NCBI GenBank assembly: GCA_003134045.1
Contig: PLAH01000181.1
Location: 1 to 64,000 of the forward strand
Direction: 5' to 3'
DNA length: 64,000 nucleotides
Source of the DNA: Gammaproteobacteria bacterium
Lineage (GTDB): Bacteria > Pseudomonadota > Gammaproteobacteria > Steroidobacterales > Steroidobacteraceae
A program made the translations under genes and the position numbers. The number at the start of each line of letters is the position of its first letter. Positions within the stretch are counted from its first letter, which is position 1. Below, in pieces: positions 44,167-52,607 of this stretch. The notes beneath the pieces are model-generated. The model saw only the letters and a program-made list of their open reading frames with translations. It searched no databases and was not told the origin of the DNA.

Positions 44167-45675
44167 ATGAAGCCAGTGGACGTAGTGGTCGTGGGCGCAG
44201 GCCCGGTCGGCATGACGCTGGCCTGCGAACTGGCGCGGCACGGCGTCGGCTTCCGGCTCATCGATCGCGTACTGCGGCCGTTCGATGGCTCGCGCGGCAA
44301 GACGCTTCAGCCGCGCACGCTCGAGCTGATGGACGATCTGGGCGTAATCGCCCGGATCCTGGCCCGCGGGGAATGGACCCCGGCGATCCGAGTACACCAG
44401 CCAGGCGGCGAAACCGCGATCGAGCACCTGTTTGGCGGTCGTCTGCCCACGTCCGACACCCCCTATCCGCGCCCCTTCACCATCGCCCAGAATCTGACCG
44501 AGGAGATCTTGCGCGGGCGGCTGACGGAGTTGGGCGGCCGGGTCGAGTACGGCGTGGAGCTCGAGGGGCTGGAGCAGACCGACGAGGGAGTCGTCCTTAC
44601 CCTGTCCGCGCCGACGGGCCAAGAGCTCCAGCGCGCATCCTACGTCGTCGGCTGTGACGGCGGACGCAGCACCCTGCGTGGCCTACTCGGCGTGCCCTTC
44701 GAGGGCGATACCGACGAGACGCGCCGGCTCTATGTGGCCGACGTACGCCTCTCGGGTCTGGATCGAACGAGTTGGCACAGCTTCCGCGGGCGAGGCGGAA
44801 TGCTCAACCTCGCGCCGCTGGCGACCACCGACCTCTTCCAGTGCCAGGCGGCCGTCCCGCCGCAGGCACCCGACCAGCCGACCCTCCCGCTCCTCCAGTC
44901 CATCATCAACGAGCGCACGGGCTGCGATGATATTCGGCTGCTGGACATGGCCTGGGGCACGGCCTGGCGGCTGAACGTGCGACTGGCCGCGCGCTATCGC
45001 GTGGGACGGGCGTTTCTCGCCGGTGACGCTGGCCACGTCCATTCGCCGGCCGGGGCCCAGGGTCTCAACACCGGCGTGCAGGATGCCTACAACCTCGGCT
45101 GGAAGATCGCCGGCGCGCTGCGGGGAGCCCCCACCGCGCTGCTCGACAGTTATGAAGCGGAACGGCGACCGATCGCGGCCTGGATGCTGGGGATGACCTC
45201 GGCGTTGGAGGCGCAGTCATTCGAGATGAAGGGGCTTCCGACCGGGCGCGACGACAGCATGTTGCAGCTGAATCTCGCCTATCGGGGCGGCGTGCTGGCG
45301 CGGGAGCAGCGCGCCGCGCCGGGCTACGTCGTGGCTGGCGACCGCATACCGGACGCCACCGGTCTCATCTGGAACGGCACGCCCGCGCGGCTGTTCGATG
45401 TGCTGCGCGGGCCACGTCCGACGGTCCTGGCCTTCGGCGACCGTTGGGGCGAGGCGCTTGCAGCACTCCGCGCGCACTTCCCCGAGCCGCAGCTCGCGCT
45501 GGTTCAGGTCAGCCCGAATGGCGAGGTGGTGGACGCTGAAGGCCATCTGCGGGCCAGCTTGCAGATTACCGGCGCGCCCCTGCTCGTCATCCGCCCGGAC
45601 AAGTACCTCGGCCTGGCGACCGACCGCGCCGACGCGGCCGAGGTCGAGGCCTATTTACGGAGTCTGATCGGCTGA
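44167..45675 (+). CDS. FAD-dependent aromatic monooxygenase (PHBH/MhpA group)
   Basis: The ATG at 44167 follows GAGAGGA, giving 502 residues. The FAD dinucleotide motif is VVVGAGPVGMTLACELARHG, the DG motif is VVGCDGGRSTLRGLLG and the second FAD motif is AFLAGDAGHVHSPAGAQGLN. This group hydroxylates phenolic rings with NAD(P)H and O2. The C-terminal thioredoxin-like part is present. Its stop overlaps the next ATG (TGATG), coupling it to the C-C hydrolase. Confidence 0.9.
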   Translation: MKPVDVVVVGAGPVGMTLACELARHGVGFRLIDRVLRPFDGSRGKTLQPRTLELMDDLGVIARILARGEWTPAIRVHQPGGETAIEHLFGGRLPTSDTPYPRPFTIAQNLTEEILRGRLTELGGRVEYGVELEGLEQTDEGVVLTLSAPTGQELQRASYVVGCDGGRSTLRGLLGVPFEGDTDETRRLYVADVRLSGLDRTSWHSFRGRGGMLNLAPLATTDLFQCQAAVPPQAPDQPTLPLLQSIINERTGCDDIRLLDMAWGTAWRLNVRLAARYRVGRAFLAGDAGHVHSPAGAQGLNTGVQDAYNLGWKIAGALRGAPTALLDSYEAERRPIAAWMLGMTSALEAQSFEMKGLPTGRDDSMLQLNLAYRGGVLAREQRAAPGYVVAGDRIPDATGLIWNGTPARLFDVLRGPRPTVLAFGDRWGEALAALRAHFPEPQLALVQVSPNGEVVDAEGHLRASLQITGAPLLVIRPDKYLGLATDRADAAEVEAYLRSLIG

Positions 45676-46787
45676 TGGCGCATTCCCCCATCGTTGAACG
45701 CCACGCTTTCCGGCGCCGGCCGCCCGCCTTGCCGGACGGTTTCGACCAGCTGTCGCCGGAATCCCAGGCGGCCCTGCGCCAGTTCGGTCCTGAGCGCCTG
45801 GTCGCCTATGGGCTGGCGCGGGAGGACGCGGACGAGCTCTCGAGCCGGGTGGCGCAGGGCGATGGATGGCGGGCCGCGGCCTGCGAGCTGGGCGATCGCT
45901 TGCCCGACCCCGGTCCGGGCGTCGCGCCGGCGACCGCCGCCGGGATACTGTTCCGCAAGGCGGCCCTGGCGCGCGCCTCGCAAATGATGATGATCGCGGA
46001 CACGGCCGAGCGGCGGGACATCTTCGCCCGGGCCGCGGACCTCTATGCCTCCGCCGGAGCGATCGCCGGGGACCGCGCACGCTTGGTTCTGCGCGGTGCG
46101 CAAGGGATGACCCTCGCGGGCTGGCGCTTTAAGGCGGCGCAGCCGATCGCCGCAGCGGTGGTGTGGGGCGGCGTCGAGGGCTGGGCAATGGATTTCGCCG
46201 CCATGGGCCAGGCCCTGGCCGCGCGGGGGATCGTCGCCTACCTGATCGACGGCCCCGGACAGGGCGAGACGCGCCTTGACCACGGCCTCTATTTCGGCCC
46301 CGACTGGCAAGCTCACTGGCGTGCGGTGGTCGACCAGGTCGAAGCCGAGACGCACGGCCTGCCCCTGATCATGGTGGGCAACAGTATGGGCGGTTGCCTG
46401 ACGATGAACTATGCGCCGCATGACCCGCGCATCCGCGCGGTCTGCAGCAATGGCGGTCCCCTGCGCCCGCCGCCGCTCACGGGCGAGTTGCCGAGCAAGC
46501 TGCGCAAGTTCGTCGTCTTTTGCGGCGAGGCGGATGCCGGCGCTGTCTGGGGCGCCCTGGATTCGGGACGGGAAATGGCGTGCTCGTCCCAGCCGCTGTT
46601 GATCCTGCACGGCGGGGCGGACCCACTCGTGACCGAAGCGGAGGTCCTGGAAATCGCGGCCCGGGCGGGCGCCGACGATGTGCGGGTGGTCGTCTACTCC
46701 GATGGAGACCACTGCATCTACAACCACCCAGCCGACAAGCACGACCGGATCGCGGAGTGGATTCGCGCGGCAGTGCGCCGTGCCTAG
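45675..46787 (+). CDS. Alpha/beta hydrolase, C-C bond hydrolase-like
   Basis: The 370-residue enzyme has an all-helical N-terminal cap and an alpha/beta core with nucleophile GNSMGGCLTM, acid ILHGGADPL and His SDGDHCIYN. The size and YLIDGPGQGET segment suit the family of 2,6-dihydroxypseudooxynicotine hydrolase and polyketide-shortening hydrolases, which cut carbon-carbon bonds next to an aryl ketone. It overlaps the monooxygenase gene by one base. Substrate not shown. Confidence 0.82.
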   Translation: MAHSPIVERHAFRRRPPALPDGFDQLSPESQAALRQFGPERLVAYGLAREDADELSSRVAQGDGWRAAACELGDRLPDPGPGVAPATAAGILFRKAALARASQMMMIADTAERRDIFARAADLYASAGAIAGDRARLVLRGAQGMTLAGWRFKAAQPIAAAVVWGGVEGWAMDFAAMGQALAARGIVAYLIDGPGQGETRLDHGLYFGPDWQAHWRAVVDQVEAETHGLPLIMVGNSMGGCLTMNYAPHDPRIRAVCSNGGPLRPPPLTGELPSKLRKFVVFCGEADAGAVWGALDSGREMACSSQPLLILHGGADPLVTEAEVLEIAARAGADDVRVVVYSDGDHCIYNHPADKHDRIAEWIRAAVRRA

Positions 46788-46853
46788 CATCGAGGAGCTC
46801 GAACAAACGCCCGGGATACGGGCCAGCAATAGATCGGATAGGGAGAAGATGCC

Positions 46854-48092
46854 ATGATCCTGCGAGACCCCCGTGCTCCGGCGCCCCCCGGCGCGGTCGG
46901 AACGCCCGCCATCTTGGCGCTGACCGTCGCCGTCTGCTTTGTTCTGATGCTGGCGGAAGGCTATGACGTGCAGGCGATGGGTGTCGCTGCACCGAAGCTC
47001 ATGCCGGCCCTGCACATCGCCCTTACTCAAAGTGGCGAACTCTTCGGCATAGGGCAGTGGGGCGTGGTGCTGGGCGCGGTGACCGGCGGCTATTGCGCGG
47101 ATCGTTGGAGCCGCCGCAATACACTCGCGGTGGCCGTGGCGATCTTCGGGGCGATGACTCTGGCGACGGCGCTCGCCGGCACCTTCGCAGGCCTGCTCGC
47201 TGTCCGCCTCACCGCCGGGCTCGGCCTGGGTGCGGCGATCCCTTGCGTAATCGGCGTTGCCTTGGACTACGCCTCGCCGGCGCGGCGCGTACGCACCGTC
47301 ACCATGATCATGGCCGGCCTGCCCATCGGCGGCGCGGTGGCGGCCGCCATAGCCGCGGCGACCCTGGAGCGGTGGGGCTGGAAGACCATCTTCTACCTCG
47401 GCGGCGCGTTGCCTTTGCTTACGCTGCCGATTCTGCTGTTGCTGCCCGATCTTCGGTTCGCCTCGCCCGACCCTCAACGCAAGGGTCCCTCGTTCGCCAT
47501 GCTGTTTGGGGAGGGGCGGACCTTGATGACCCTGTACATCTGGATCATCTATTTCATCACCTTGCTGATCATCTACCTGTTGCTCAACTGGCTGCCGACC
47601 CTGATGATCAGGCAGGGCTTCGCACCCGCTCAGGCCCAGCTTTTGTCGCTCGCTTTCAACCTGGCGGCGGCGGCCGGCAGCGTCCTGCTCGGTAGGGCGA
47701 CCGATCGCTTGGCTCCCGTCCGCACGATCCCGCTCGCCTACTTCCTGATGCTCGCCGCCGCTGCCGTTGTCGCGGTGGCAAACAGTTATGGTGCCTACCT
47801 CGCGGGCTTCACGGCGATGGGTTTTCTGCTGCTCGGCGGCCAGAACTGCCTCAATGGCGTGATCCCGAACTTCTATCCGGCAGAGGCGCGGACCCTGTCT
47901 GTGGGCGCGGCGGTAGGAGCCGGCCGCATCGGTTCGGTCATGGGACCGCTCTATGCGGGGTTCGTCTTGGCAGGGAGCTACGGCGCACGCGCTGTCCTTG
48001 GATCGATCGTGATACTCGTTGCCATCGCGGCGGTCCTCGTGTTGTTTCTGTTGCGCGGCGGCCGGCGCCGCGCCGCTGATTTTGGCCAATAG
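46854..48092 (+). CDS. MFS transporter, aromatic acid:H+ symporter-like
   Basis: The ATG at 46854 follows GGGAGAAG. The 412-residue protein has about 12 membrane helices. The first helix has EGYDVQAMGVAAPKL where AAHS-family members such as PcaK have DGxD, and the loop motif is GGYCADRWSRRNTL. It should import an aromatic acid into the cytoplasm to feed cluster B. It is the last gene of the GC-richer block. Confidence 0.87.
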   Translation: MILRDPRAPAPPGAVGTPAILALTVAVCFVLMLAEGYDVQAMGVAAPKLMPALHIALTQSGELFGIGQWGVVLGAVTGGYCADRWSRRNTLAVAVAIFGAMTLATALAGTFAGLLAVRLTAGLGLGAAIPCVIGVALDYASPARRVRTVTMIMAGLPIGGAVAAAIAAATLERWGWKTIFYLGGALPLLTLPILLLLPDLRFASPDPQRKGPSFAMLFGEGRTLMTLYIWIIYFITLLIIYLLLNWLPTLMIRQGFAPAQAQLLSLAFNLAAAAGSVLLGRATDRLAPVRTIPLAYFLMLAAAAVVAVANSYGAYLAGFTAMGFLLLGGQNCLNGVIPNFYPAEARTLSVGAAVGAGRIGSVMGPLYAGFVLAGSYGARAVLGSIVILVAIAAVLVLFLLRGGRRRAADFGQ

Positions 48093-48168
48093 GACAGGCC
48101 CGGGCCTCCTGGCGTTCGACCCACAGTAGGCGATGAAGTTACAACGCGCGTCCTCTATCTAACCAATA

Positions 48169-48185
48169 TTATCACAAGATGATAA
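48169..48185. promoter_or_regulatory. Inverted repeat TTATCA-N5-TGATAA in AT-rich promoter region
   Basis: Perfect 6-bp arms lie 55 nt upstream of the SDR remnant. The surrounding sequence resembles 51573-51600 upstream of the cluster C FAH gene (both contain ATATTAT and end in ATAG near CTAG). The IclR gene between them makes it a candidate regulator. Confidence 0.45.
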
Positions 48186-48239
48186 CATAGACCCTAGTCA
48201 AGTCGCGCTGTGTGTTGTCTCTAGGGAGGAAGGTCCGGA

Positions 48240-48543
48240 ATGAAAGACTTAATCGGCAAAGTCGCGTTTATAACGGGCGGCGCGAGTGGCCTCGGACTGG
48301 TGATCGCGCGCCGAAGAATGCCATATACTTTCGACGGCTTCGGCGGCCGGTTTGGTTGCCTCTGAGAACGTCGGCATCTATGTGGGTGCGAAAATGGCGG
48401 TCGTAGGGATAATGGAAGTGCTGCGAGCGGAAGTCGCGTCCGAGTCTATTGGTGTTTCCGTAGTGTGCCCACATCTGATGCGCACGAACATCTATGAGGA
48501 ACGCCTCGCTCGAGAAGGGCGCTTTGCCGTTCTCTTCGATTGA
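48240..48543 (+). pseudogene. SDR gene with internal deletion
   Basis: The start MKDLIGKVAFITGGASGLGL is an SDR nucleotide-binding region behind GGGAGG. After about 24 codons the frame breaks, and in another frame the C-terminal half resumes with VASENVGIYVGAKMAVVGIM, then EVLRAEVASESIGVSVVCPH. The middle Rossmann strands and catalytic Ser are gone, and the end is truncated where the convergent IclR gene begins. Confidence 0.82.
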
Positions 48544-49340
48544 CGGAGATCCCCGGCTTTGCGATCGGAATTCCCGGTATGTCCGGAAGCAAGTACGCAA
48601 AGTGCCCAATGAATTTCTTCGCTCGCCTTGGATAAGTCTTCGTGCGCCGTCGCAATGAATTTCTGTGTCGTGTACCGTATGGGTGTCACAAACGAGATGC
48701 TCCCGACCACATCCCGTTGCGGATCGAACAAGGGAACCGCGATCCCCGCCATACCAACATCCAATTCCGAATGGGTGACGGCGCTCCCGGCGGCGCGAAG
48801 GTCCCGCAGCCGCGTTTTAACCTGATCCCAGGTGGCCCCAAGCCCGGCCTGTCGCATATCGAGAGAATAACGTCCCTGCAGCGCCTTTGCCGTACGCGAT
48901 GACATGTTTGCCAGGATGACTTTGGATGAAGCACCCCGGAAAAGAGACATAGGGCGTCCACGTTCGTAACTGATTGCAAAATCCACCTGCCCGGCGCTTT
49001 CTTGATGTACACACATCACGTGATCGCGATATAGGCGGCATAACAGTACAACCGCATGCGGCGGTGCCATGGCCGCCAAGCGCTTCATAATCGGCTGAGC
49101 CGTCGTGACCAGCGGATCAAGAAAGCGCATTTGGCGATCGTATTGGGTAATCGCGGGCCCCAGGACGTAGCGGCCAGGGATGAGCGCGGCTAGCAATCCT
49201 GCACGCGACAGGCTGCGGAAGTATCGGTACGTGGTGCTGACGGCAAGGCCAAGTTCCTCGGCTGCCTTCTCCACGGTCCACTCCGGCCGTTCCATCGAAA
49301 AAAGCGCCAGTACGCTAAGGACCTTATCGGCTGTCGTCAC
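48492..49340 (-). CDS. IclR-family transcriptional regulator
   Basis: The 282-residue protein begins MTTADKVLSVLALFSMERPE, then a winged helix-turn-helix (KAAEELGLAVSTTYRYFRSL) and an IclR ligand domain (LFRGASSKVILANM, SELDVGMAGIAVPLFDP). The C-terminal 30 residues are basic and unusual (KRTAKRPSRARRSS). Its 3' end overlaps the SDR remnant. It probably controls cluster C and perhaps the degraded promoter to its left. Confidence 0.88.
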   Translation of the reverse strand: MTTADKVLSVLALFSMERPEWTVEKAAEELGLAVSTTYRYFRSLSRAGLLAALIPGRYVLGPAITQYDRQMRFLDPLVTTAQPIMKRLAAMAPPHAVVLLCRLYRDHVMCVHQESAGQVDFAISYERGRPMSLFRGASSKVILANMSSRTAKALQGRYSLDMRQAGLGATWDQVKTRLRDLRAAGSAVTHSELDVGMAGIAVPLFDPQRDVVGSISFVTPIRYTTQKFIATAHEDLSKASEEIHWALCVLASGHTGNSDRKAGDLRQSKRTAKRPSRARRSS

Positions 49341-49581
49341 GCAAATCCCCGAAAGACAACAAAGTTACCATAACCGCAAGCTGAAAATCGTGACGTGGGC
49401 CGTTACTGGACTCGTTCGGAACGATTCTCAATATATGACAATTGCGATCATATTAACGGCGGCGTATATTGCAAGGCCGCTGGTATCTCAAAACAATCCT
49501 CTCCCGAAAGCGTATGTTGCCACTTTTTTACTGCTGCGCGGCCCCTCATTGTCGGCACGTCGGTTGCTGCATAAGACGACG

Positions 49582-49668
49582 ATGACGTCAGTCGGCGAGC
49601 CTCTGTTGAAAGGTTTCGAGCAGGCGTCCATCGATTGGGATCGCCGCGATCCGTTGCGAACCTTTTAA
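49582..49668 (+). pseudogene. VOC protein C-terminal fragment
   Basis: The frame MTSVGEPLLKGFEQASIDWD then RRDPLRTF resembles the C-terminus of the 29504 VOC protein (MYRASVDWDGANPVRE). It lies just upstream of the second benzaldehyde lyase gene, as if a VOC gene once stood there. The rest of the gene is unrecognisable. Confidence 0.5.
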
Positions 49669-49684
49669 CTTGTGGAGGCTGAAA

Positions 49685-49756
49685 ATGAATCTGCTCGATG
49701 ATCTAGACGTTGCCAAATCTGACGGCCGAGCGAAATGCTTCGCCCGGCATTATTGA
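49685..49756 (+). CDS. 23-residue leader ORF before benzaldehyde lyase homologue
   Basis: TGGAGG precedes ATG at 49685; the frame MNLLDDLDVAKSDGRAKCFA ends RHY. Its stop is 1 nt before the ATG of the ThDP enzyme, and that gene has no good ribosome-binding site of its own. It could couple translation, or be the start of a deleted gene. Confidence 0.35.
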   Translation: MNLLDDLDVAKSDGRAKCFARHY

Positions 49757-49757
49757 G

Positions 49758-51443
49758 ATGTCGATGATCACAGGGGGCGAGATCGTCGTACGTACCCTCG
49801 CCAAAGCGGGTGTCGACACATTATTTGGGATCCATGGCGCTCACATCGATACCATTTTCCAAGCATGCCGCGACCACGATTTGCGTATAGTCGATGTACG
49901 GCATGAAATGGCGGCGGGGCATGCCGCGGAAGGGTACGCCAGGGTTAAGCGCACCCTGGGGGTCGCGCTGGTTACTGCAGGGGGTGGATTCACCAACGTT
50001 ATCACGTCGATCGCGAACGCGTTTCTTGACCGCACTCCCGTGCTTTACATTACCGGATCTGGTGCGTTGCGGGATACTGAGACAAACACGTTACAGGCCG
50101 GCATCGACCAAGTCGCGGTGGCATCACCCATTACCAAGTGGGCACATCGGGTAGTCAGCACTGATCAGATCCCACGCCTCGTGGCTCAAGGCATACGCAT
50201 CGCGCGGTCGGCGCCGCGGGGCCCAGTCCTATTGGACATTCCATGGGATGTATTAACAAGCCAGGTCGACGAAACCACGGTAACAATTCCCGCGATCCCT
50301 CCGACGCACGGCGCGTCGCCTCATCCAGCAGATATTGCTGCGGCCCTTGCGTTACTAGGCAGCGCGCAACGCCCGATCATCGTCGTGGGGTCGGAAGCAA
50401 GCCGCAGCAATGTCGGACCCGTCCTCGAGGAATTTGTCTCCCGGACCGGCATACCCGTGTTTGGCGACTACGAGGGCCTCAACCTCCTATCCGGCCTCGG
50501 AGAGGCGAACGCAGGTTTGATCCAAGGCCTGTACGGATTCAATTCCAACGGTGCCGCGCCGGACGCCGTACTTCAACTCGGCGTGCGTTTTGGCCTGAAC
50601 ACGGCGCACGGATCGGGTGCCTTGCTGCCGCTTTCTGCGCGCATCGTGCAAATCGATCCTGATGCGCGCGAATTAGGTCGGCTCCAATCCATAGAGCTTG
50701 GCATCGTCGCCGACGTCGGCGCGGCGCTGGAAGCCCTGACGCTGGCAGCCGCGAAGTTGCCCTGGAAACACCTTCACGACTGGCGAAGTCGTGTAAACCG
50801 GCTGGTCGAGGCGCGTTACCACAATCTCGCACGAAGGATCGATGCGGGAACACCCATTCACCCTTTCGAAGCATCACGCATCGTAGCGGCCAACGTCGAC
50901 AATACGACGGCAGTCGTGGCCGATGGCGCACTGACTTACCTCTGGTTGAGCGAGACGATGTCCAAGGCGTGTCCGGGCGCCTTTCTTACGCACGGCTATC
51001 TTGGTTCGATGGGGGTAGGCTTCGGTACCGCAATCGGCGCACAGCTAGCGGCCCCGCCCGGAAGTTGCACGATCCTCGTCACCGGCGATGGCGCGGTTGG
51101 CTATAGCCTCGCCGAGTTCGATACCTTGGTTCGGCAGGATATCGCGATTATAGTCATCGTCATGAACAATCGAAGCTGGGGCGCCACCCTTCACTTCCAG
51201 CAATACGTGGTTGGGCCTGATCGAATTACCAACACTCGACTGGAAAACGGGCAGTACCATGAAGTAGCCGCAGCGCTTGGAGCCGATAGCTACTTTGTGG
51301 ACGAACCTTCGACATTTGAGAATGCGTTGCGGACCGCGCTAGCCAAGCGTCGCCCGGCGTGCATTAACGTGCGAGTGAGGCTCGACCCCATTCCGCCGGA
51401 GGAGTGCCTGATGATCGGGAAGGACCCTTTTCCGTCGCTTTAA
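49758..51443 (+). CDS. Benzaldehyde lyase homologue (ThDP-dependent), second copy
   Basis: The 561-residue enzyme starts MSMITGGEIVVRTLAKAGVD, aligning from the first residue with Pseudomonas benzaldehyde lyase, which supports the ATG at 49758. Active-site positions His29 (FGIHGAHID), Glu50 (DVRHEMAAGHAAEGYAR) and Gln113 (NTLQAGIDQV) are all conserved, as is the ThDP motif TGDGAVGYSL...MNN. The predicted reaction is cleavage, or reverse formation, of benzoin-type acyloins. It is followed by FAH and extradiol-type genes, mirroring the first copy's neighbours. Confidence 0.9.
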   Translation: MSMITGGEIVVRTLAKAGVDTLFGIHGAHIDTIFQACRDHDLRIVDVRHEMAAGHAAEGYARVKRTLGVALVTAGGGFTNVITSIANAFLDRTPVLYITGSGALRDTETNTLQAGIDQVAVASPITKWAHRVVSTDQIPRLVAQGIRIARSAPRGPVLLDIPWDVLTSQVDETTVTIPAIPPTHGASPHPADIAAALALLGSAQRPIIVVGSEASRSNVGPVLEEFVSRTGIPVFGDYEGLNLLSGLGEANAGLIQGLYGFNSNGAAPDAVLQLGVRFGLNTAHGSGALLPLSARIVQIDPDARELGRLQSIELGIVADVGAALEALTLAAAKLPWKHLHDWRSRVNRLVEARYHNLARRIDAGTPIHPFEASRIVAANVDNTTAVVADGALTYLWLSETMSKACPGAFLTHGYLGSMGVGFGTAIGAQLAAPPGSCTILVTGDGAVGYSLAEFDTLVRQDIAIIVIVMNNRSWGATLHFQQYVVGPDRITNTRLENGQYHEVAAALGADSYFVDEPSTFENALRTALAKRRPACINVRVRLDPIPPEECLMIGKDPFPSL

Positions 51444-51572
51444 GTGTCGCTCATGACAGGAGTGTGCGCTGGCCCGCAGGCACGGGCAGTAATCGAGGGT
51501 CGAAAACGGGCGTACGAGCCCGGCTTTGCCCAGCACGACGGTATGCTCGCCGAGAAGGTCAAATTACTAATG

Positions 51573-51600
51573 ATATTATTATCGTGATATGAGAATATAG
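51573..51600. promoter_or_regulatory. AT-rich promoter/operator-like element
   Basis: ATATTATTATCGTGATATG followed by AGAATATAG is similar to the element at 48162-48190. It lies about 130 nt upstream of the FAH gene in a 284-nt gap and contains a TATC-GT-GATA core. Confidence 0.4.
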
Positions 51601-51727
51601 TCTAGCAGCCGACGCCTCGCCCGAGCGGGATGTCTCCGTGTATCGTAGCGTCTAACCCACACAAAGTATGACCACCGATACGGAGTGAAACGAGAGCCGT
51701 ATTTAGTCCTTTTTTCGCGGAGCACGT

Positions 51728-52594
51728 ATGAAATTGGTTTCGTTTACGCATGAAGGCCGCGATGCAGTGGGATTGCTCCGAGCGGACCGACTCATCGACC
51801 TCAGTCCTTTGAAAGGCCGCTTCAGTGGCACCCTGAAGAATTTGTTGTTGAATGGCGGGGCGGGCGAACTTCAGGACACGGATGTCGACTCATTGCCAGT
51901 GCTGTCGTTGGCGCAGATACGGTTTCAGCCAGTAATCACCGATCCCGGTAAGATTCTATGCATCGGCATCAATTATGCTACCCACATGAAGGAAGCGGGA
52001 CGCGCCATCCCGCAGTACCCGATGGTATTCACCCGCTTCGCCGATTCTCAGGTGGGGCATAACGAGCCCCTGCTACGCCCCCGCAATTCCATCCAATTTG
52101 ATTTTGAGGGTGAACTTGCCGTCGTCATCGGTCGCCCGGCGCATCACGTCAAGGAAGCCGATGCCTTGAATGTCGTTGCCGGCTATTCCTGTTACAACGA
52201 TGGCAGTCTCCGCGATTGGCAGAGGCATACGAGCCAGTTCACGCCTGGGAAAAACTTTCCCCAAACCGGTGGGTTCGGCCCCTGGTTGGTCACTGCCGAT
52301 GAAATTGCGGACCCATCAAAATTACATTTGCAGACGCGCCTCAATGGCGAGGTGATGCAGGATACGGACACTTCGGACATGATATTCAGCGTAAGCAAGC
52401 TTATTGAATATTGCTCGAGCTTTACGCCGTTGGCTCCCGGCGACGTGTTGATCACGGGGACCACGGGAGGGGTTGGAGCATTCCGTCAACCTCCCGTATG
52501 GATGAAACCGGGCGATGTTGTGGAGGTCGAGATCTCGGGCATCGGTACTTTGCGTAACACGGTCGCCGACGAGTCATCCTGGGACCGATCTTGA
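51728..52594 (+). CDS. Fumarylacetoacetate hydrolase (FAH) family protein
   Basis: The 288-residue protein begins MKLVSFTHEGRDAVGLLRAD. It has ILCIGINYATHMKEAGRAIP, DFEGELAVVIGRP (ExE), PGKNFPQTGGFGPWL and DVLITGTTGGVGAF. It resembles ring-cleavage-product hydrolases, and is closest in plan to the 60169 FAH protein of this window. It precedes the extradiol-type dioxygenase by 13 nt. Confidence 0.9.
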   Translation: MKLVSFTHEGRDAVGLLRADRLIDLSPLKGRFSGTLKNLLLNGGAGELQDTDVDSLPVLSLAQIRFQPVITDPGKILCIGINYATHMKEAGRAIPQYPMVFTRFADSQVGHNEPLLRPRNSIQFDFEGELAVVIGRPAHHVKEADALNVVAGYSCYNDGSLRDWQRHTSQFTPGKNFPQTGGFGPWLVTADEIADPSKLHLQTRLNGEVMQDTDTSDMIFSVSKLIEYCSSFTPLAPGDVLITGTTGGVGAFRQPPVWMKPGDVVEVEISGIGTLRNTVADESSWDRS

Positions 52595-52607
52595 GGTGAT
52601 TCACAGC

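Noticed and set aside
45651-48089. Long minus-strand frame of 812 codons
   Set aside because: It is antisense to the hydrolase and MFS genes, has low-complexity charged composition and no domain I recognise.
48096-48107. Palindrome AGGCCCGGGCCT after the MFS gene as a terminator
   Set aside because: No T run and a GC-rich background make a chance palindrome likely.
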